Assembly (NCBI RefSeq): GCF_016907675.1
Contig: NZ_JAFBCJ010000001.1
Span: 3,596,001 to 3,660,000, forward strand
Origin: Geodermatophilus bullaregiensis
GTDB lineage: Bacteria > Actinomycetota > Actinomycetes > Mycobacteriales > Geodermatophilaceae
DNA length: 64,000 nt
Direction of reading: 5' to 3'
The notes beneath the pieces were generated by a model, which saw nothing but the letters and a program-made list of their open reading frames with translations, was not told the DNA's origin and did not search any database. Positions within the stretch are counted from its first letter, which is position 1; each line of letters opens with the position of its first letter. A program made the translations under genes and the position numbers. Of this stretch, positions 14,718-25,124 are shown piece by piece.

Positions 14718-15840
14718 GCACGGCGCCACCGCGGCGTCGTCCCTGCCGGCGCCCGTCCCGGGTCAGCACGAGCACTCGTCCCTGACCAAGCTCACCTCCG
14801 GGGTGGCGGCGACCGGCGCCCGGGGCGAGATGGGGGAGGCGCTGCTGGAGGTCCGCGGGCTGCAGAAGCACTTCCCGCTGACCCAGGGCATTGTCTTCAA
14901 GCGCACCGTGGGCCACGTGCGCGCGGTCGACGGCGTCGACCTCACCCTGCGCCGCGGGGAGACCGTCGGCCTGGTCGGCGAGTCCGGCTGCGGCAAGTCG
15001 ACGGTGTCCAAGCTGATCGTGGCGCTGGAGAGGCCGACCGCGGGGTCGATCTTCTTCAAGGGCCGCGACGTCGCCCGCATGGGCGGGCGTGCGCTCAAGG
15101 AGTACCGGCGCGAGGTCCAGATCATCTTCCAGGACCCCTACGCGTCGCTGAACCCGCGCATGACCGTCGGCGACATCGTCGCCGAGGGCTGGTCGGTGCA
15201 CGCCGACGTCGCCCCGAAGAAGGGCCGGCTCAAGCGCACCCAGGAGCTGCTCGACCGCGTCGGTCTCAACCCCGACTACGTCAACCGCTACCCGCACCAG
15301 TTCTCCGGCGGCCAGCGGCAGCGCATCGGCATCGCCCGCGCGCTGGCGCTGCAGCCGGAGGTCATCGTCTGCGACGAGCCGGTCTCGGCGCTCGACGTCT
15401 CGGTGCAGGCCCAGGTGGTCAACCTGCTCGAGGACCTGCAGGACGAGCTCGGGCTGTCCTACCTGTTCATCGCCCACGACCTGTCGGTGGTGCGGCACAT
15501 CTCCGACCGGGTCGCGGTCATGTACCTCGGCAGCATCGTCGAGGAGGGCACCGCGGAGGAGGTCTACTCCGCGCCGTCGCACCCCTACACGCAGGCGCTG
15601 CTGTCGTCGGTGCCGCTGCACGAGCCGGCGCTGCGCGGGCAGAAGGACCGCATCCTGCTGCAGGGCGACGTCCCGAGCCCCGCCGACCCGCCCTCGGGCT
15701 GCCGGTTCCGCACCCGCTGCTGGAAGGCGCAGGACGTCTGTGCCCAGGAGCCGCCGGCGCTGGTCGACCGCGGCCAGGGCCACCCCGCGGCCTGCCACTT
15801 CGCCGAGGCCCGCACGGTCGTCCCCGTCGACGCCGAGTAG
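14701..15840 (+). CDS. Oligopeptide ABC transporter ATP-binding protein (OppF-like)
   Basis: The 379-residue ATPase has Walker [10 protein letters not shown] at residues 93-101, signature [15 protein letters not shown], Walker [14 protein letters not shown] and [10 protein letters not shown]. The C-terminal CRFRTRCW cysteine extension is typical of OppF/DppF. The first 45 residues form an unusually long Ala/Ser/Pro-rich leader before the ABC domain. The GTG start lies 17 bp inside the preceding ATPase gene. It is the last gene of the importer operon and is followed by a long palindrome. Confidence 0.94.
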   Translation: MSQPSEHGATAASSLPAPVPGQHEHSSLTKLTSGVAATGARGEMGEALLEVRGLQKHFPLTQGIVFKRTVGHVRAVDGVDLTLRRGETVGLVGESGCGKSTVSKLIVALERPTAGSIFFKGRDVARMGGRALKEYRREVQIIFQDPYASLNPRMTVGDIVAEGWSVHADVAPKKGRLKRTQELLDRVGLNPDYVNRYPHQFSGGQRQRIGIARALALQPEVIVCDEPVSALDVSVQAQVVNLLEDLQDELGLSYLFIAHDLSVVRHISDRVAVMYLGSIVEEGTAEEVYSAPSHPYTQALLSSVPLHEPALRGQKDRILLQGDVPSPADPPSGCRFRTRCWKAQDVCAQEPPALVDRGQGHPAACHFAEARTVVPVDAE

Positions 15841-15846
15841 TTCCGG

Positions 15847-15910
15847 CGACGATCACGGAGTGGTGACCACGTCCGGGCCTCCTGGGGTGGTCGCCACTCC
15901 GTGATCGTCG
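15847..15910. repeat. Long extragenic inverted repeat, possible terminator
   Basis: A 17-bp arm (15847-15863, CGACGATCACGGAGTGG) is perfectly repeated in inverted form at 15894-15910. The stem continues inward for seven more pairs with one mismatch, around a 16-nt loop. It sits between the importer operon stop and the ATG of the ASCH gene at 15912, directly against that start. It could end the importer transcript and may be one member of a dispersed extragenic repeat family. Confidence 0.75.
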
Positions 15911-15911
15911 G

Positions 15912-16460
15912 ATGGCGCACGTGACACCCCTGCCGCCGGTCCGCCGGGACGACGCCCTGGCGATGTGGCGCGCCTACGGGGCCACAGTCCCGGGGACGCT
16001 GCCCCCCGAGGAGGACCCCTGGGTGGGGCGCTTCGGCGACTCCGCCGCCATGGCCGACGAGCTGGTGGCACTCGTCCTGGCCGGCACCAAGCGGGCCACC
16101 GTGGGCCTGGTGCGGGACAACGTCGACGAGGCCGAGCCGCTGCCCCGCATCGGGGGCCACTGGGTGGCCTGCGACGGCGCCGGGGTGCCGCGCTGCGTGC
16201 TGCGCACCGTGGAGCTGCGCCTCGGACCGCTGGCCAGCGTGGACGACGCCTTCGCCTGGGACGAGGGGGAGGGCGACCGCACCCGGGCCGGCTGGCTGGC
16301 CGGGCACCTGGCCTTCTTCCGCCGCACCGGGGCCGCCCGCGGCCATGCGTGGTCCGACGACCTCGAGGTGGTCTTCGAGCGGTTCCGCGTCGTGTGGCCG
16401 GCCGACGTCGCCGACGCCGCTCCCTCCGGGGTCACCGGATCGCCGACGCCCGCGCCGTGA
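15912..16460 (+). CDS. ASCH domain protein
   Basis: The 182-residue protein resembles ASCH-domain proteins: a W-R-A-Y/F N-terminal helix, [14 protein letters not shown] with the conserved G-T-K-R-A-T loop, and [22 protein letters not shown]. The C-terminus has a [22 protein letters not shown] motif. ASCH domains bind RNA or modified nucleosides, and some cleave N4-acetylcytidine; the role here is unknown. The ATG follows immediately on a long palindrome and has no obvious ribosome site, so translation may be weak or leaderless. Confidence 0.82.
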   Translation: MAHVTPLPPVRRDDALAMWRAYGATVPGTLPPEEDPWVGRFGDSAAMADELVALVLAGTKRATVGLVRDNVDEAEPLPRIGGHWVACDGAGVPRCVLRTVELRLGPLASVDDAFAWDEGEGDRTRAGWLAGHLAFFRRTGAARGHAWSDDLEVVFERFRVVWPADVADAAPSGVTGSPTPAP

Positions 16461-16482
16461 GCGCCCTGGGAGGATGCGGGCC

Positions 16483-17379
16483 GTGACTGCTGACCGCCGG
16501 CTGCTGCTCGTGCACGCCCATCCCGACGACGAGACGATCAACAACGGCGCGACGATGGCGCGCTACGTCGCCGAGGGGGCGCAGGTCACGCTGCTGACCT
16601 GCACGCTGGGCGAGGAGGGCGAGGTCCTCGTCCCCGAGCTGGAGCTGCTCGGGCCGGAGCACGCCGACCAGCTCGGCGGCTACCGGATCGCCGAGCTGCG
16701 GGCGGCGATGGACGCGCTCGGCGTGACCGACTGGCGGTTCCTCGGCGGTGCGGGCCGCTACCGCGACTCCGGGATGATCGGGACGCCGGCGAACGAGCGG
16801 CCGCGCGCGTTCTGGAACGCCGACCTCGACGAGGCGGTCGGGCACGCGGTCGCCGTCGTCCGGGAGGTCCGGCCGCAGGTGGTGGTCACCTACGACGAGA
16901 AGGGCGGCTACGGGCACCCCGACCACATCCAGGCCCACCGGGTCGCGATGGCCGCCGTCGACGCCGCCGCCGACCCCGCCTACCGTCCCGAGCTCGGCGA
17001 GGCGTGGGACGTCGCGAAGGTCTACTGGTGCTGCGTGCCGCGCTCGGTGCTGCGCTCCGGCGTCGAGGCCATGGCGGCGCTCGGGGAGGACTCGCCGTTC
17101 GAGCAGCTCGGCGAGATCGACGACATCCCCTTCGCCGTCCCCGACGAACTGGTCACCGCCGCCGTCGACGGCCGGGCGCACGCCGGCCGCAAGGACGCCG
17201 CCATGCGGGCGCACGCCACCCAGATCACCGTCGACGGGCCCTTCTTCGCCCTGTCGAACAACCTCGGCCAGGAGGTGCTCGGCGTCGAGCACTACCGGCT
17301 GGTGCGCGGCGAGCGCGGTCCTGCCGGACGCGCACCCCACGGCTGGGAGGACGACCTGTTCGCCGGTCTCCCCGGATGA
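16483..17379 (+). CDS. mshB: GlcNAc-inositol deacetylase of mycothiol synthesis
   Basis: MshB removes the acetyl group from 1-D-myo-inosityl-GlcNAc to give GlcN-Ins, a step in mycothiol production. The 298-residue protein shows the zinc-deacetylase motif HAHPDDE (H13, D16) at the N-terminus and GHPDHIQAH with H148 later on, matching the metal ligands known for this family. A GGGAGG sequence nine bases before GTG 16483 decides the start over the ATG at 16474. The next gene overlaps its stop by ATGA. Confidence 0.93.
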   Translation: MTADRRLLLVHAHPDDETINNGATMARYVAEGAQVTLLTCTLGEEGEVLVPELELLGPEHADQLGGYRIAELRAAMDALGVTDWRFLGGAGRYRDSGMIGTPANERPRAFWNADLDEAVGHAVAVVREVRPQVVVTYDEKGGYGHPDHIQAHRVAMAAVDAAADPAYRPELGEAWDVAKVYWCCVPRSVLRSGVEAMAALGEDSPFEQLGEIDDIPFAVPDELVTAAVDGRAHAGRKDAAMRAHATQITVDGPFFALSNNLGQEVLGVEHYRLVRGERGPAGRAPHGWEDDLFAGLPG

Positions 17380-17765
17380 CCCGCCGGGTCGTGGCGCTCG
17401 GGTCCGCGGCCGTGCTCGCCGTGGCCGTCGCCGGGTGGCTGGCGCTGGTCGAGGTCTTCTGGCTGCCGCTGCGGGTGGCCGGCGTCCTCGTCCCGCTGTC
17501 GGTCGTCGTCGCCGTCGTCGGCAACCTGCTGCTGGTGGCCGGCGTGCACCGGCTCACCGGCTCCCGCGCGGTCGCGGCGCTGCCGGCGCTGACCTGGCTG
17601 GGGATCGCCGTGGCCGCCACGGTGCGCCGGCCCGAGGGTGACCTCGTCGCCGTCGGCAGCGGCGGGCTCGGCGCGGTGACGCTCGCCTTCCTCGGCCTCG
17701 GCGGGGTGGCCGCCGCCTTCGCCGTCGGCCGCGTGCTGGGCGCCCGCCCGCCCGTCCCGGGCTGA
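17376..17765 (+). CDS. Membrane protein coupled to mshB (DUF6113-like)
   Basis: This 129-residue protein has four predicted membrane helices: residues about 7-28, 31-53, 61-78 and 90-120. Its ATG overlaps the mshB stop, so the two are translationally coupled. I recall a small integral membrane protein (DUF6113) following mshB in other actinobacteria. It has no catalytic motif. A role in mycothiol metabolism is suggested only by the coupling. Confidence 0.7.
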   Translation: MTRRVVALGSAAVLAVAVAGWLALVEVFWLPLRVAGVLVPLSVVVAVVGNLLLVAGVHRLTGSRAVAALPALTWLGIAVAATVRRPEGDLVAVGSGGLGAVTLAFLGLGGVAAAFAVGRVLGARPPVPG

Positions 17766-17788
17766 CCCCAGCCGCCCGGAACCGGGTG

Positions 17789-18541
17789 TCAGGACGGTGC
17801 CCACCGGTAGTGGTAGCGGTGGTGCTCCACGAAGCCCGCGCGGCGGTACAGCGCCCGCGCCGGCGCGTTGGACGACGTGACCTGCAGGTACACCCAGCCG
17901 GCGCCGCGCGCCGCGCCCCACCGGGTCACCGCCGCCACGACCGCCGTCGCCAGGCCACGGCGGCGGTGCTCCTCCGCGACGGTCACCGCGGTCACCCCGA
18001 GCCAGTCGCCGGTGACCACGCCGCGGGCGACGGCGACCGGTGGCGCCGGGGGCGGGTCGGCGCGCACCGACGCGAAGACCACCTCCGGCGCGTTGGTCAG
18101 CACCGCGCGGGCCGTGACCGGCTCGGCGCGGCGGAGGTACCCGGACGTGTTCAGCCAGCCGTCGTCCGGGGTGTCGGCGAGCTCGACCGGCACGCCGCCG
18201 TCGGGCCCGGCCGCCAGCGGCGCGGTGAGGACCAGCACGTCCTCGTCGCGGCCCCACCCGGCGGCGGCGAACGCCGCGTCGGCGCGGCGGGCCTGCACGC
18301 CGGGCAGCTGCGCCCCGGGGGGCAGGCCGCGCCCCCGGTACCAGGCCGCGACCGCCTCGACCGCCTCCGGCAGCGGGCAGCCCGGGTCGCCGGCGACGAG
18401 CGCGGTGTTGGCCCGGCCGGTGAAGCCGCCGCCGGCGCGCAGCAGCCACCCGCCCAGCGGCTCCTCCTCGGGTGCCCGCCAGCCGCGGGCGGCCAGCCGT
18501 TCGAGGTCGGCGACGCCCAGCGGTGATCTGCTCTGTCCCAC
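17789..18541 (-). CDS. GNAT family N-acetyltransferase
   Basis: The 250-residue protein has a C-terminal GNAT domain at about residues 165-245. It contains the acetyl-CoA loop AVTVAEEHRRRGLATAVV, the YLQVTSSNAPARALYRRAGF helix and a final HHRYHYRW. The N-terminal half (LGGWLLRAGGGFTGRANTAL) is typical of a two-domain actinobacterial GNAT group found next to the ferredoxin-dapC pair. The substrate is unknown. GTG is used as start, and it is divergent from the ferredoxin gene. Confidence 0.85.
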   Translation of the reverse strand: MGQSRSPLGVADLERLAARGWRAPEEEPLGGWLLRAGGGFTGRANTALVAGDPGCPLPEAVEAVAAWYRGRGLPPGAQLPGVQARRADAAFAAAGWGRDEDVLVLTAPLAAGPDGGVPVELADTPDDGWLNTSGYLRRAEPVTARAVLTNAPEVVFASVRADPPPAPPVAVARGVVTGDWLGVTAVTVAEEHRRRGLATAVVAAVTRWGAARGAGWVYLQVTSSNAPARALYRRAGFVEHHRYHYRWAPS

Positions 18542-18701
18542 GCCCGCCGATCCTGCGGTGTGCCGCGGCGCCCCTCCACCGGAGCAGGCGCGTCCACCCG
18601 TCGCGTTTCACCCGGGCCTGCGGGGCCATACTGAGGTCCGACACGCGCGAGACCGGCCGGTCGCCGGATCGCTGCCCGCACGTCCCCCGGGAGGACCCAC
18701 C

Positions 18702-19028
18702 GTGACCTACGTGATCACCCAGGCCTGCGTCGACGTCCTCGACAAGGCGTGCATCGACGAGTGTCCGGTGGACTGCATCTACGAGGGCGAGCGGATGCTC
18801 TACATCCACCCCGACGAGTGCGTCGACTGCGGCGCCTGCGAGCCGGTGTGCCCGGTGGAGGCCATCTACTACGAGGACGACGTCCCGGACAAGTGGAAGG
18901 ACTTCTACAACGCCAACGTGGAGTTCTTCTCCGACCTGGGCAGCCCCGGCGGCGCGGCCAAGACCGGCAAGATCGCCAAGGACCACCCGCTCGTCGCCGC
19001 CCTGCCGCCGCAGGGCGAGGGTCACTGA
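18702..19028 (+). CDS. fdxC: Seven-iron ferredoxin (FdxC/FdxA-like)
   Basis: The 108-residue ferredoxin has ACIDECPVDC near the N-terminus and the complete CVDCGACEPVCP motif at about residues 40-51. This is the arrangement of [3Fe-4S][4Fe-4S] ferredoxins in actinobacteria. It carries electrons to partner enzymes, possibly including the sulfite reductase encoded in this window. GTG 18702 follows a GGGAGG site. A CATACT -10-like hexamer lies at 18627-18632. Its stop overlaps the CTG that appears to start dapC. Confidence 0.95.
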   Translation: MTYVITQACVDVLDKACIDECPVDCIYEGERMLYIHPDECVDCGACEPVCPVEAIYYEDDVPDKWKDFYNANVEFFSDLGSPGGAAKTGKIAKDHPLVAALPPQGEGH

Positions 19029-20143
19029 CGACCACGGCCCCGGGGACGGCAGCCGGGCGGCTGCCGGACTTCCCCTGGGACAGCCTCGAGGCCGCCCGCG
19101 CCCGCGCGGCGCGGCACCCCGGCGGCGTGGTCGACCTCTCCATCGGCACGCCGGTCGACCCCACCCCCGACGTGCTGCGCACCGCGCTGGCCGCGGCGGG
19201 CGACTCCCCGGGCTACCCGACCGCGCTCGGCACGCGTGACCTGCGCACCGCGGCGGCCGGCTGGCTGCAGCGGCGCCTGGGCGTGACGGTGGCCGACCCG
19301 TTGGGGGCCGACCCGTCGGTGGTCCCCACCGTGGGGTCCAAGGAGCTCGTCGCGCTGCTGCCCACGCTGCTCGGCCTGCGCGAGGGCACCGTCGTCATCC
19401 CCGAGGTCGCCTACCCGACCTACGAGGTGGGCGCGGTGCTGTCCGGCCTGGCGGTGCGCCGCACCGACACCCCGCCCGACGACGCGGCCGGGATCGTGCT
19501 CGTGTGGCTGAACTCGCCGGGCAACCCGCACGGCCGGGTGCTCTCCGACGACCAGCTGCGCACCTGGGCGGCGTGGGGCCGGGAGCACGGCGTCCCCGTG
19601 GTCGCCGACGAGTGCTACGCGACGCTGGGCTGGGACGTCGAGCCGCGCTCGCTGCTGCACCCCGCCGTCGCCGGGCCCGACCACACCGGCCTGCTGGCGG
19701 TGCACTCGCTGTCCAAGCAGTCGACGGCCGCCGGCTACCGCGCCGGGCTGCTCTCCGGCGACCCGGCGCTGGTGCGGCGGGTGTGGGAGGTGCGCCGGCA
19801 CGTGGGCCTGCTGGTGCCCGGTCCGGTGCAGGCGGCGATGGCCGCGGCGCTCGCCGACGACGCGCACGTCGACGCGCAGCGCGAGCGCTACCGGTCCCGC
19901 CGCGACCGGCTGGCCGCCGCGGTGCGGTCCACCGGCGCCCGCATCGACCACTCCGAGGCCGGGCTGTACCTGTGGGTCACCCGGGACGAGGACTGCTGGG
20001 CGACGATCGACTGGCTGGCCGCTCTGGGCGTCGTCGCCGCGCCCGGCTCGTTCTACGGACCCGCCGGTGCCCGGCACGTCCGCCTGGCGCTCACCGCGAC
20101 CGACGAGCGCATCGACGCGGCGGCCGGGCGCCTCACCGCCTGA
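19025..20143 (+). CDS. dapC: N-succinyldiaminopimelate aminotransferase
   Basis: DapC transfers an amino group from glutamate to N-succinyl-2-amino-6-ketopimelate in meso-DAP/lysine synthesis. The 372-residue class I/II aminotransferase begins with the family-specific RLPDFPWDSLE and contains LNSPGNPHGRVL and the PLP-lysine region VHSLSKQSTAAGYR. No ATG, GTG or TTG exists in frame near this N-terminus. The only fitting codon is CTG at 19025, which overlaps the ferredoxin stop as CTGA after a GCGAGGG ribosome site. A rare CTG start is therefore the best explanation. The fdxC-dapC order is conserved in actinobacteria. Confidence 0.9.
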   Translation: MTTTAPGTAAGRLPDFPWDSLEAARARAARHPGGVVDLSIGTPVDPTPDVLRTALAAAGDSPGYPTALGTRDLRTAAAGWLQRRLGVTVADPLGADPSVVPTVGSKELVALLPTLLGLREGTVVIPEVAYPTYEVGAVLSGLAVRRTDTPPDDAAGIVLVWLNSPGNPHGRVLSDDQLRTWAAWGREHGVPVVADECYATLGWDVEPRSLLHPAVAGPDHTGLLAVHSLSKQSTAAGYRAGLLSGDPALVRRVWEVRRHVGLLVPGPVQAAMAAALADDAHVDAQRERYRSRRDRLAAAVRSTGARIDHSEAGLYLWVTRDEDCWATIDWLAALGVVAAPGSFYGPAGARHVRLALTATDERIDAAAGRLTA

Positions 20144-20147
20144 CGAC

Positions 20148-20162
20148 CCCCGGACGCCGGGG
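20148..20162. terminator. Hairpin between convergent dapC and lysozyme-like gene
   Basis: CCCCGG and CCGGGG flank an ACG loop in the 19-bp gap between two convergent stop codons. It is small but placed to end transcription in both directions. Confidence 0.45.
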
Positions 20163-20834
20163 TCAGGCGCAGTTGCGCTCGAAGTCGTCGGAGCGCAGGG
20201 CGGCGGTCAGGGACTGGGCGAAGTCGGCCCAGCGTCCGTAGGCGAGCGGGAACGCCGAGCGCTGCACGCTGTCGGCGACCAGGGTGAGCTCGCCGGTCTC
20301 CCAGCCGGGGACGCGCACCAGCCGGTCGTAGAACTGGCCGGCCGCGTACACCGGGTCCTGCACCTGCTCGGGCGTGCCCCAGCCCTGCGACGGGCGCTGC
20401 TGGAACAGGCCGAGGGAGTCGCGGTCGCCGTGGTCGAGGTTGCGCAGGGTCGACTCCTGCATCGCCGTGGCGAGGGCGATGACGGTCGCCCGCTCGGGCA
20501 GGCCGCGGTCCCGGGCGACCTGCGCGATCGTCCGGGCGTTCGCCACCTGCTCGGCCGAGAGGGTCACCGAGGTGGCGGGCACCGTGCACACCGCCGTGCG
20601 CGTGGGCGCGGCCCCGTCGGCGCGCCAGACGAGGACGACGAGCAGGACGACGCACACGAGGAAGAAGGGGCCCCACGAGCGCAGCGCCAGGGCACGGCCA
20701 CGGCTCCTCCGCGCGGCCGGACGGCTGCCGGCGGGCCGCCTGGCCGGGGGCCGCTTCGCCGGGCGTCCGGCCGACGGTCGCCGGGCCGGCGCACGCCGGG
20801 CCGCCGGGCGGGGGGCGGTCCGGGCGCTGGTCAT
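20163..20834 (-). CDS. Membrane-anchored lysozyme/transglycosylase-like protein
   Basis: The 223-residue protein has a very basic, Pro/Ala/Arg-rich cytoplasmic tail (residues 1-50), a single membrane helix (about 55-70) and an extracellular domain. The domain contains ATAMQESTLRNLDHGDRDSLG and GLFQQRPSQGWGTPEQVQDP, a pattern of actinobacterial lysozyme-fold proteins; the Glu in MQES sits where the catalytic acid of transglycosylases lies. It probably acts on or binds peptidoglycan. Two exported cysteines may form a disulfide. Confidence 0.75.
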   Translation of the reverse strand: MTSARTAPRPAARRAPARRPSAGRPAKRPPARRPAGSRPAARRSRGRALALRSWGPFFLVCVVLLVVLVWRADGAAPTRTAVCTVPATSVTLSAEQVANARTIAQVARDRGLPERATVIALATAMQESTLRNLDHGDRDSLGLFQQRPSQGWGTPEQVQDPVYAAGQFYDRLVRVPGWETGELTLVADSVQRSAFPLAYGRWADFAQSLTAALRSDDFERNCA

Positions 20835-20980
20835 CGTCCCCGAGGGTAGGTGCGCCGCCTGCCAGGACCCTGGACGTCCGGTGGACCGGTGGGGCCGGTG
20901 GGACGGCCGGGCCCGCTGTCGCCGGCGGACCGTGATCGCTAGCGTGTGCCCGCTCGCCCCGCCGCTGCCCAGGAGGCCCC

Positions 20981-22084
20981 GTGCCCGACGCCCTGCTCCC
21001 CGGGATCACCGCCACCCGGGTGCCCACCGCCCGGCTCACCCAGAACGTGCTGCACCCGGAGGGCACCGAGCCGGCCGGTCCCGGCGAGGCGGTGCTGTTC
21101 GTGCACGGCAACGTGAGCTCGTCGCTGTTCTGGCAGCCCACGGTGCTGGCGGTGCACGGGACCGGGCGCCGGGTGCTCGCCGTCGACCTGCGCGGCTACG
21201 GCGACACCGATCCGGTGCCGGTCGACGCCCGCCGCGGGGTGCGCGACTGGGCCGACGACCTCGGCGCGCTGTTCGACGCGCTCGGCCTAGACCGGGTGCA
21301 CCTGGTCGGCTGGAGCATGGGCGCCGGCGTCGTCCTGCAGCGGCTGCTCGACGACCCCGCCCGGGTGGCGTCGGTGACGCTGGTGGCCCCGGTGTCGCCC
21401 TACGGCTTCGGCGGCACCGCCGGCGCGGAGGGCCGCCGGCTGGCGGGGGACGGCGCGGGCTCCGGCGGCGGCGCGGCCAACCCGGAGTTCGTCGCGGCGC
21501 TGGCGGCCGGCGACACGACCGACGCGGCGCCCACCAGTCCGCGGTCGATCCTGCGCGCCTTCTACGTGGCGCCGGGGTCGCTGCCGCTGGACCCGGCGCT
21601 GGAGGACGTCTTCGTCGCCGCGATGCTCTCGACGCGCACCGGCGAGGACCACTACCCCGGCGACAGCGCGCCCAGCGACACGTGGCCGGGGACGGCGCCG
21701 GGGCCGCGCGGGGTGCTCAACACCATGGCGCCGACGGTGTTCGACGTCTCCGGGGTCGTGGACCTGCCGGCCAAGCCGCCGGTGCTGTGGATCCGCGGCG
21801 ACGCCGACGCGATCGTCTCCGACACCTCGGCGTTCGACCTGGCGTTCCTCGGGCAGCTCGGGGCGGTGCCCGGCTGGCCGGGGGCGGAGACCTGCCCGCC
21901 GCAGCCGATGGTCACCCAGACCCGCGCGGTGCTCGACCGCTACGCCGCGACCGGCGGCGCCTACCGCGAGGTGGTCCTGCCCGGGGTCGGGCACTCACCG
22001 CACGTCGAGCGGCCGCAGGAGTTCGTCGTCGCCCTGCTCGAGCACCTCGTCGCCCCCGCCGCGGAGCCCGCCAACCTGACCTAG
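20981..22084 (+). CDS. Alpha/beta hydrolase
   Basis: The 367-residue protein has the alpha/beta hydrolase landmarks: oxyanion-loop [10 protein letters not shown], the nucleophile elbow GWSMGAG, the acid region [13 protein letters not shown] and the histidine in [10 protein letters not shown] lid-like insertion of roughly 90 residues (from about 145) is Gly/Ala rich. The substrate is unknown. The GTG follows CCCAGGAGG. Its stop shares four bases with the convergent dapD stop. A TAGCGT -10-like hexamer lies at 20940-20945. Confidence 0.88.
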   Translation: MPDALLPGITATRVPTARLTQNVLHPEGTEPAGPGEAVLFVHGNVSSSLFWQPTVLAVHGTGRRVLAVDLRGYGDTDPVPVDARRGVRDWADDLGALFDALGLDRVHLVGWSMGAGVVLQRLLDDPARVASVTLVAPVSPYGFGGTAGAEGRRLAGDGAGSGGGAANPEFVAALAAGDTTDAAPTSPRSILRAFYVAPGSLPLDPALEDVFVAAMLSTRTGEDHYPGDSAPSDTWPGTAPGPRGVLNTMAPTVFDVSGVVDLPAKPPVLWIRGDADAIVSDTSAFDLAFLGQLGAVPGWPGAETCPPQPMVTQTRAVLDRYAATGGAYREVVLPGVGHSPHVERPQEFVVALLEHLVAPAAEPANLT

Positions 22085-23058
22085 TTGGCGTGCAGGGCGG
22101 CGTTCAGCTCGCCCCAGGTGCCGGTGCGCGGCAGGGCCTCCAGCGCGCCGGAGACGCTGTTGCGGCGGAACAGCAGCCCGTCGCGCCCGGACAGCTCGCG
22201 GCCCTTGACCACCGAGCCGTCGGGCAGCGTGATCCGCGAGCCGGCGGTCACGTAGCAGCCGGCCTCGACGACGCAGTCGTCCCCGAGCGAGATGCCGATG
22301 CCCGAGTTGGCGCCGAGCAGGCAGCCGGTGCCGATGGAGACGACCTCCTTGCCGCCGCCCGACAGCGTGCCCATGATCGACGCGCTCCCCCCGACGTCGC
22401 TGTCGGCGCCGACGACGACGCCCGCGCTGATCCGGCCCTCGACCATCGAGGGGCCGAGCGTGCCGGCGTTGTAGTTGACGAAGCCCTCGTGCATGACCGT
22501 CGTCCCCTCGGCCAGGTGGGCGCCCAGCCGCACCCGGTCGGCGTCGGCGACGCGCACGCCCGGGGGGAGCACGTAGTCGACCATCCGCGGGAACTTGTCC
22601 ACCGACAGCACCGTCAGGTGCCCCCGCGCGGCGCGCAGCGCCGCCCGCCGGGTGGGGGTCAGCTCGGTGGCCAGGACCGGCCCGGCGCTGGTCCAGGCCA
22701 CGTTGGCCAGCAGGCCGAAGACGCCGTCGAGGTTCACCCCGTGCGGCCGGACCAGCCGGGCGGAGAGCAGGTGCAGCCGCAGGTAGACGTCGTGCGTGTC
22801 GACCGGCGGGGCGTCGAGGTCGGCGATCACCGTGCGGACGCCGACGACCTCCACGCCGCGGAGCTCGTCGCTGCGCACCAGGCCGGAGAACTCGTGGCCG
22901 AGCTCGCCGCCGAGTTCCAGGGTGCCGAGCTGGTGGGTGCCGGTCGGCCCGTCCGCGCCGAGCGCGGGGGAGGGGTACCAGGTGTCGAGGACGGTCCCGG
23001 AGGCGGTGACGGTCGCGAGACCGGTGGCGACGGCGGAGCGGGCGGCGGGGGCGGTCAC
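22081..23058 (-). CDS. dapD: Tetrahydrodipicolinate N-succinyltransferase
   Basis: DapD adds succinyl to tetrahydrodipicolinate, the first step of the succinylase branch of lysine/meso-DAP synthesis. The 325-residue protein is the long actinobacterial type. Its N-terminal domain leads into [20 protein letters not shown], then a left-handed beta-helix with [17 protein letters not shown] and [20 protein letters not shown] hexapeptide repeats. It starts with GTG and is divergent from dapE; the two genes flank a short region with a palindrome. DapC and dapE nearby complete most of the branch. Confidence 0.95.
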   Translation of the reverse strand: MTAPAARSAVATGLATVTASGTVLDTWYPSPALGADGPTGTHQLGTLELGGELGHEFSGLVRSDELRGVEVVGVRTVIADLDAPPVDTHDVYLRLHLLSARLVRPHGVNLDGVFGLLANVAWTSAGPVLATELTPTRRAALRAARGHLTVLSVDKFPRMVDYVLPPGVRVADADRVRLGAHLAEGTTVMHEGFVNYNAGTLGPSMVEGRISAGVVVGADSDVGGSASIMGTLSGGGKEVVSIGTGCLLGANSGIGISLGDDCVVEAGCYVTAGSRITLPDGSVVKGRELSGRDGLLFRRNSVSGALEALPRTGTWGELNAALHAN

Positions 23059-23119
23059 GGCCCGACGCTACCCAGCTCGGCGCGCCGGGACGGCCGGCGG
23101 CCCCGTCCCTCCACGGTGA

Positions 23120-23147
23120 GGAGGACGAGGTCCTCCCACCGTAGGCT
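23120..23147 (+). promoter_or_regulatory. Palindrome and -10 element before dapE
   Basis: GGAGGAC-GAG-GTCCTCC (23120-23136) is a perfect 7-bp inverted repeat. It is followed by TAGGCT at 23142-23147, an actinobacterial -10 hexamer, with the dapE GTG eight bases further on. The palindrome covers the spacer region, so a repressor bound there would block dapE transcription. The short distance suggests a nearly leaderless transcript. It also lies in the divergent dapD promoter region. Confidence 0.4.
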
Positions 23148-23155
23148 CGGGCACC

Positions 23156-24262
23156 GTGAGCTCCCCGCCCCGACTGGACCTCTCTGCCGACGTCCTCACG
23201 TTGACCCGGGTCCTGGTGGACACCCCCTCGGTGTCCGGGGACGAGCGGGCGCTGGCCGACGCGGTGGAGACGGCGCTGCGGTCCCTCGGCGGGCTCGAGG
23301 TCGAGCGGGTCGGCGACACCGTCCTCGCCCGCACGGGCCTCGGCCGCGACACCCGCGTCGTCCTGGCCGGGCACCTCGACACCGTGCCGATCGCCGGCAA
23401 CGTGCCCAGCCGGCTGGAGGACGGACGGCTCTACGGCTGCGGCACCAGCGACATGAAGTCCGGCGACGCGGTGATGCTGCGGCTGGCCGGGCGCTTCGGC
23501 GTCCCCGGCGCCGAGCCCGCGCACGACCTGACCTTCGTCTTCTACGACAACGAGGAGGTCGAGGCGGTCAAGAGCGGCCTCGGCCGGGTGGCCCGCGAGC
23601 GGCGCGGGTGGCTCTACGGCGACCTCGCCGTCCTGCTCGAGGGCACCGACGGCGAGATCGAGGCCGGCTGCCAGGGCACGCTGCGGGCCCGGCTGGAGAC
23701 GAGGGGCCGGCGGGCGCACAGCGCGCGCAGCTGGCTCGGGGTCAACGCCGTCCACGGGCTGGCCGGGGCGCTGGCCGCGCTGGCCGCCTACGAGGCGCGC
23801 GAGGTGGAGATCGACGGCTGCCTGTACCGCGAGGGCCTCAACGCGGTCGGCGTCTCCGGCGGCGTGGCCGGCAACGTGATCCCGGACGAGGCCGCGCTGA
23901 CGGTGAACTTCCGCTACGCCCCCGATCGGGACGAGGACGCCGCCGAGGCGCACGTCCGCGAGGTCTTCGCCGGGGCGATCGCCGCCGGTGCCACCCTGAC
24001 CGTCACCGACAACGCCGGCGGCGCGCTGCCGGGCCTGTCCGAGCCCGCCGCCGCGGCGTTCGTCGCCGCCGTCGGCAAGCCCGCGCGGGCCAAGCTCGGC
24101 TGGACCGACGTCGCCCGCTTCGCCGCGCTCGGCATCCCGGCGGTCAACTACGGCCCCGGCGACCCGACGCTGGCCCACACCCGCGAGGAGCACGTCCTGG
24201 TCGAGCGCCTGCAGCCGGCCGAGGACGCCCTGACCGCCTATCTGGCGACGCCCGCCGCCTGA
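23156..24262 (+). CDS. dapE: Succinyl-diaminopimelate desuccinylase
   Basis: DapE hydrolyses N-succinyl-LL-DAP to LL-DAP and succinate. The 368-residue M20-family protein shows the metal ligand motif AGHLDTVP, the [14 protein letters not shown] segment carrying the bridging Asp, and [16 protein letters not shown] with the catalytic/metal glutamates. [20 protein letters not shown] lies in the dimerisation domain. The protein ends [11 protein letters not shown], typical of the actinobacterial form. It is the first gene of a plus-strand group with a LOG-family gene, a DivIVA-domain gene and an SRPBCC gene, spaced 10 bp or less. Confidence 0.95.
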   Translation: MSSPPRLDLSADVLTLTRVLVDTPSVSGDERALADAVETALRSLGGLEVERVGDTVLARTGLGRDTRVVLAGHLDTVPIAGNVPSRLEDGRLYGCGTSDMKSGDAVMLRLAGRFGVPGAEPAHDLTFVFYDNEEVEAVKSGLGRVARERRGWLYGDLAVLLEGTDGEIEAGCQGTLRARLETRGRRAHSARSWLGVNAVHGLAGALAALAAYEAREVEIDGCLYREGLNAVGVSGGVAGNVIPDEAALTVNFRYAPDRDEDAAEAHVREVFAGAIAAGATLTVTDNAGGALPGLSEPAAAAFVAAVGKPARAKLGWTDVARFAALGIPAVNYGPGDPTLAHTREEHVLVERLQPAEDALTAYLATPAA

Positions 24263-24272
24263 GGAGCCGTGC

Positions 24273-25115
<843 letters not shown>

Positions 25116-25124
25116 GGGGGCGCG

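Noticed and set aside
17775-17786. CCCGG-AA-CCGGG dyad between convergent genes
   Set aside because: The 2-nt loop and 5-bp arms are too small to support a terminator call.
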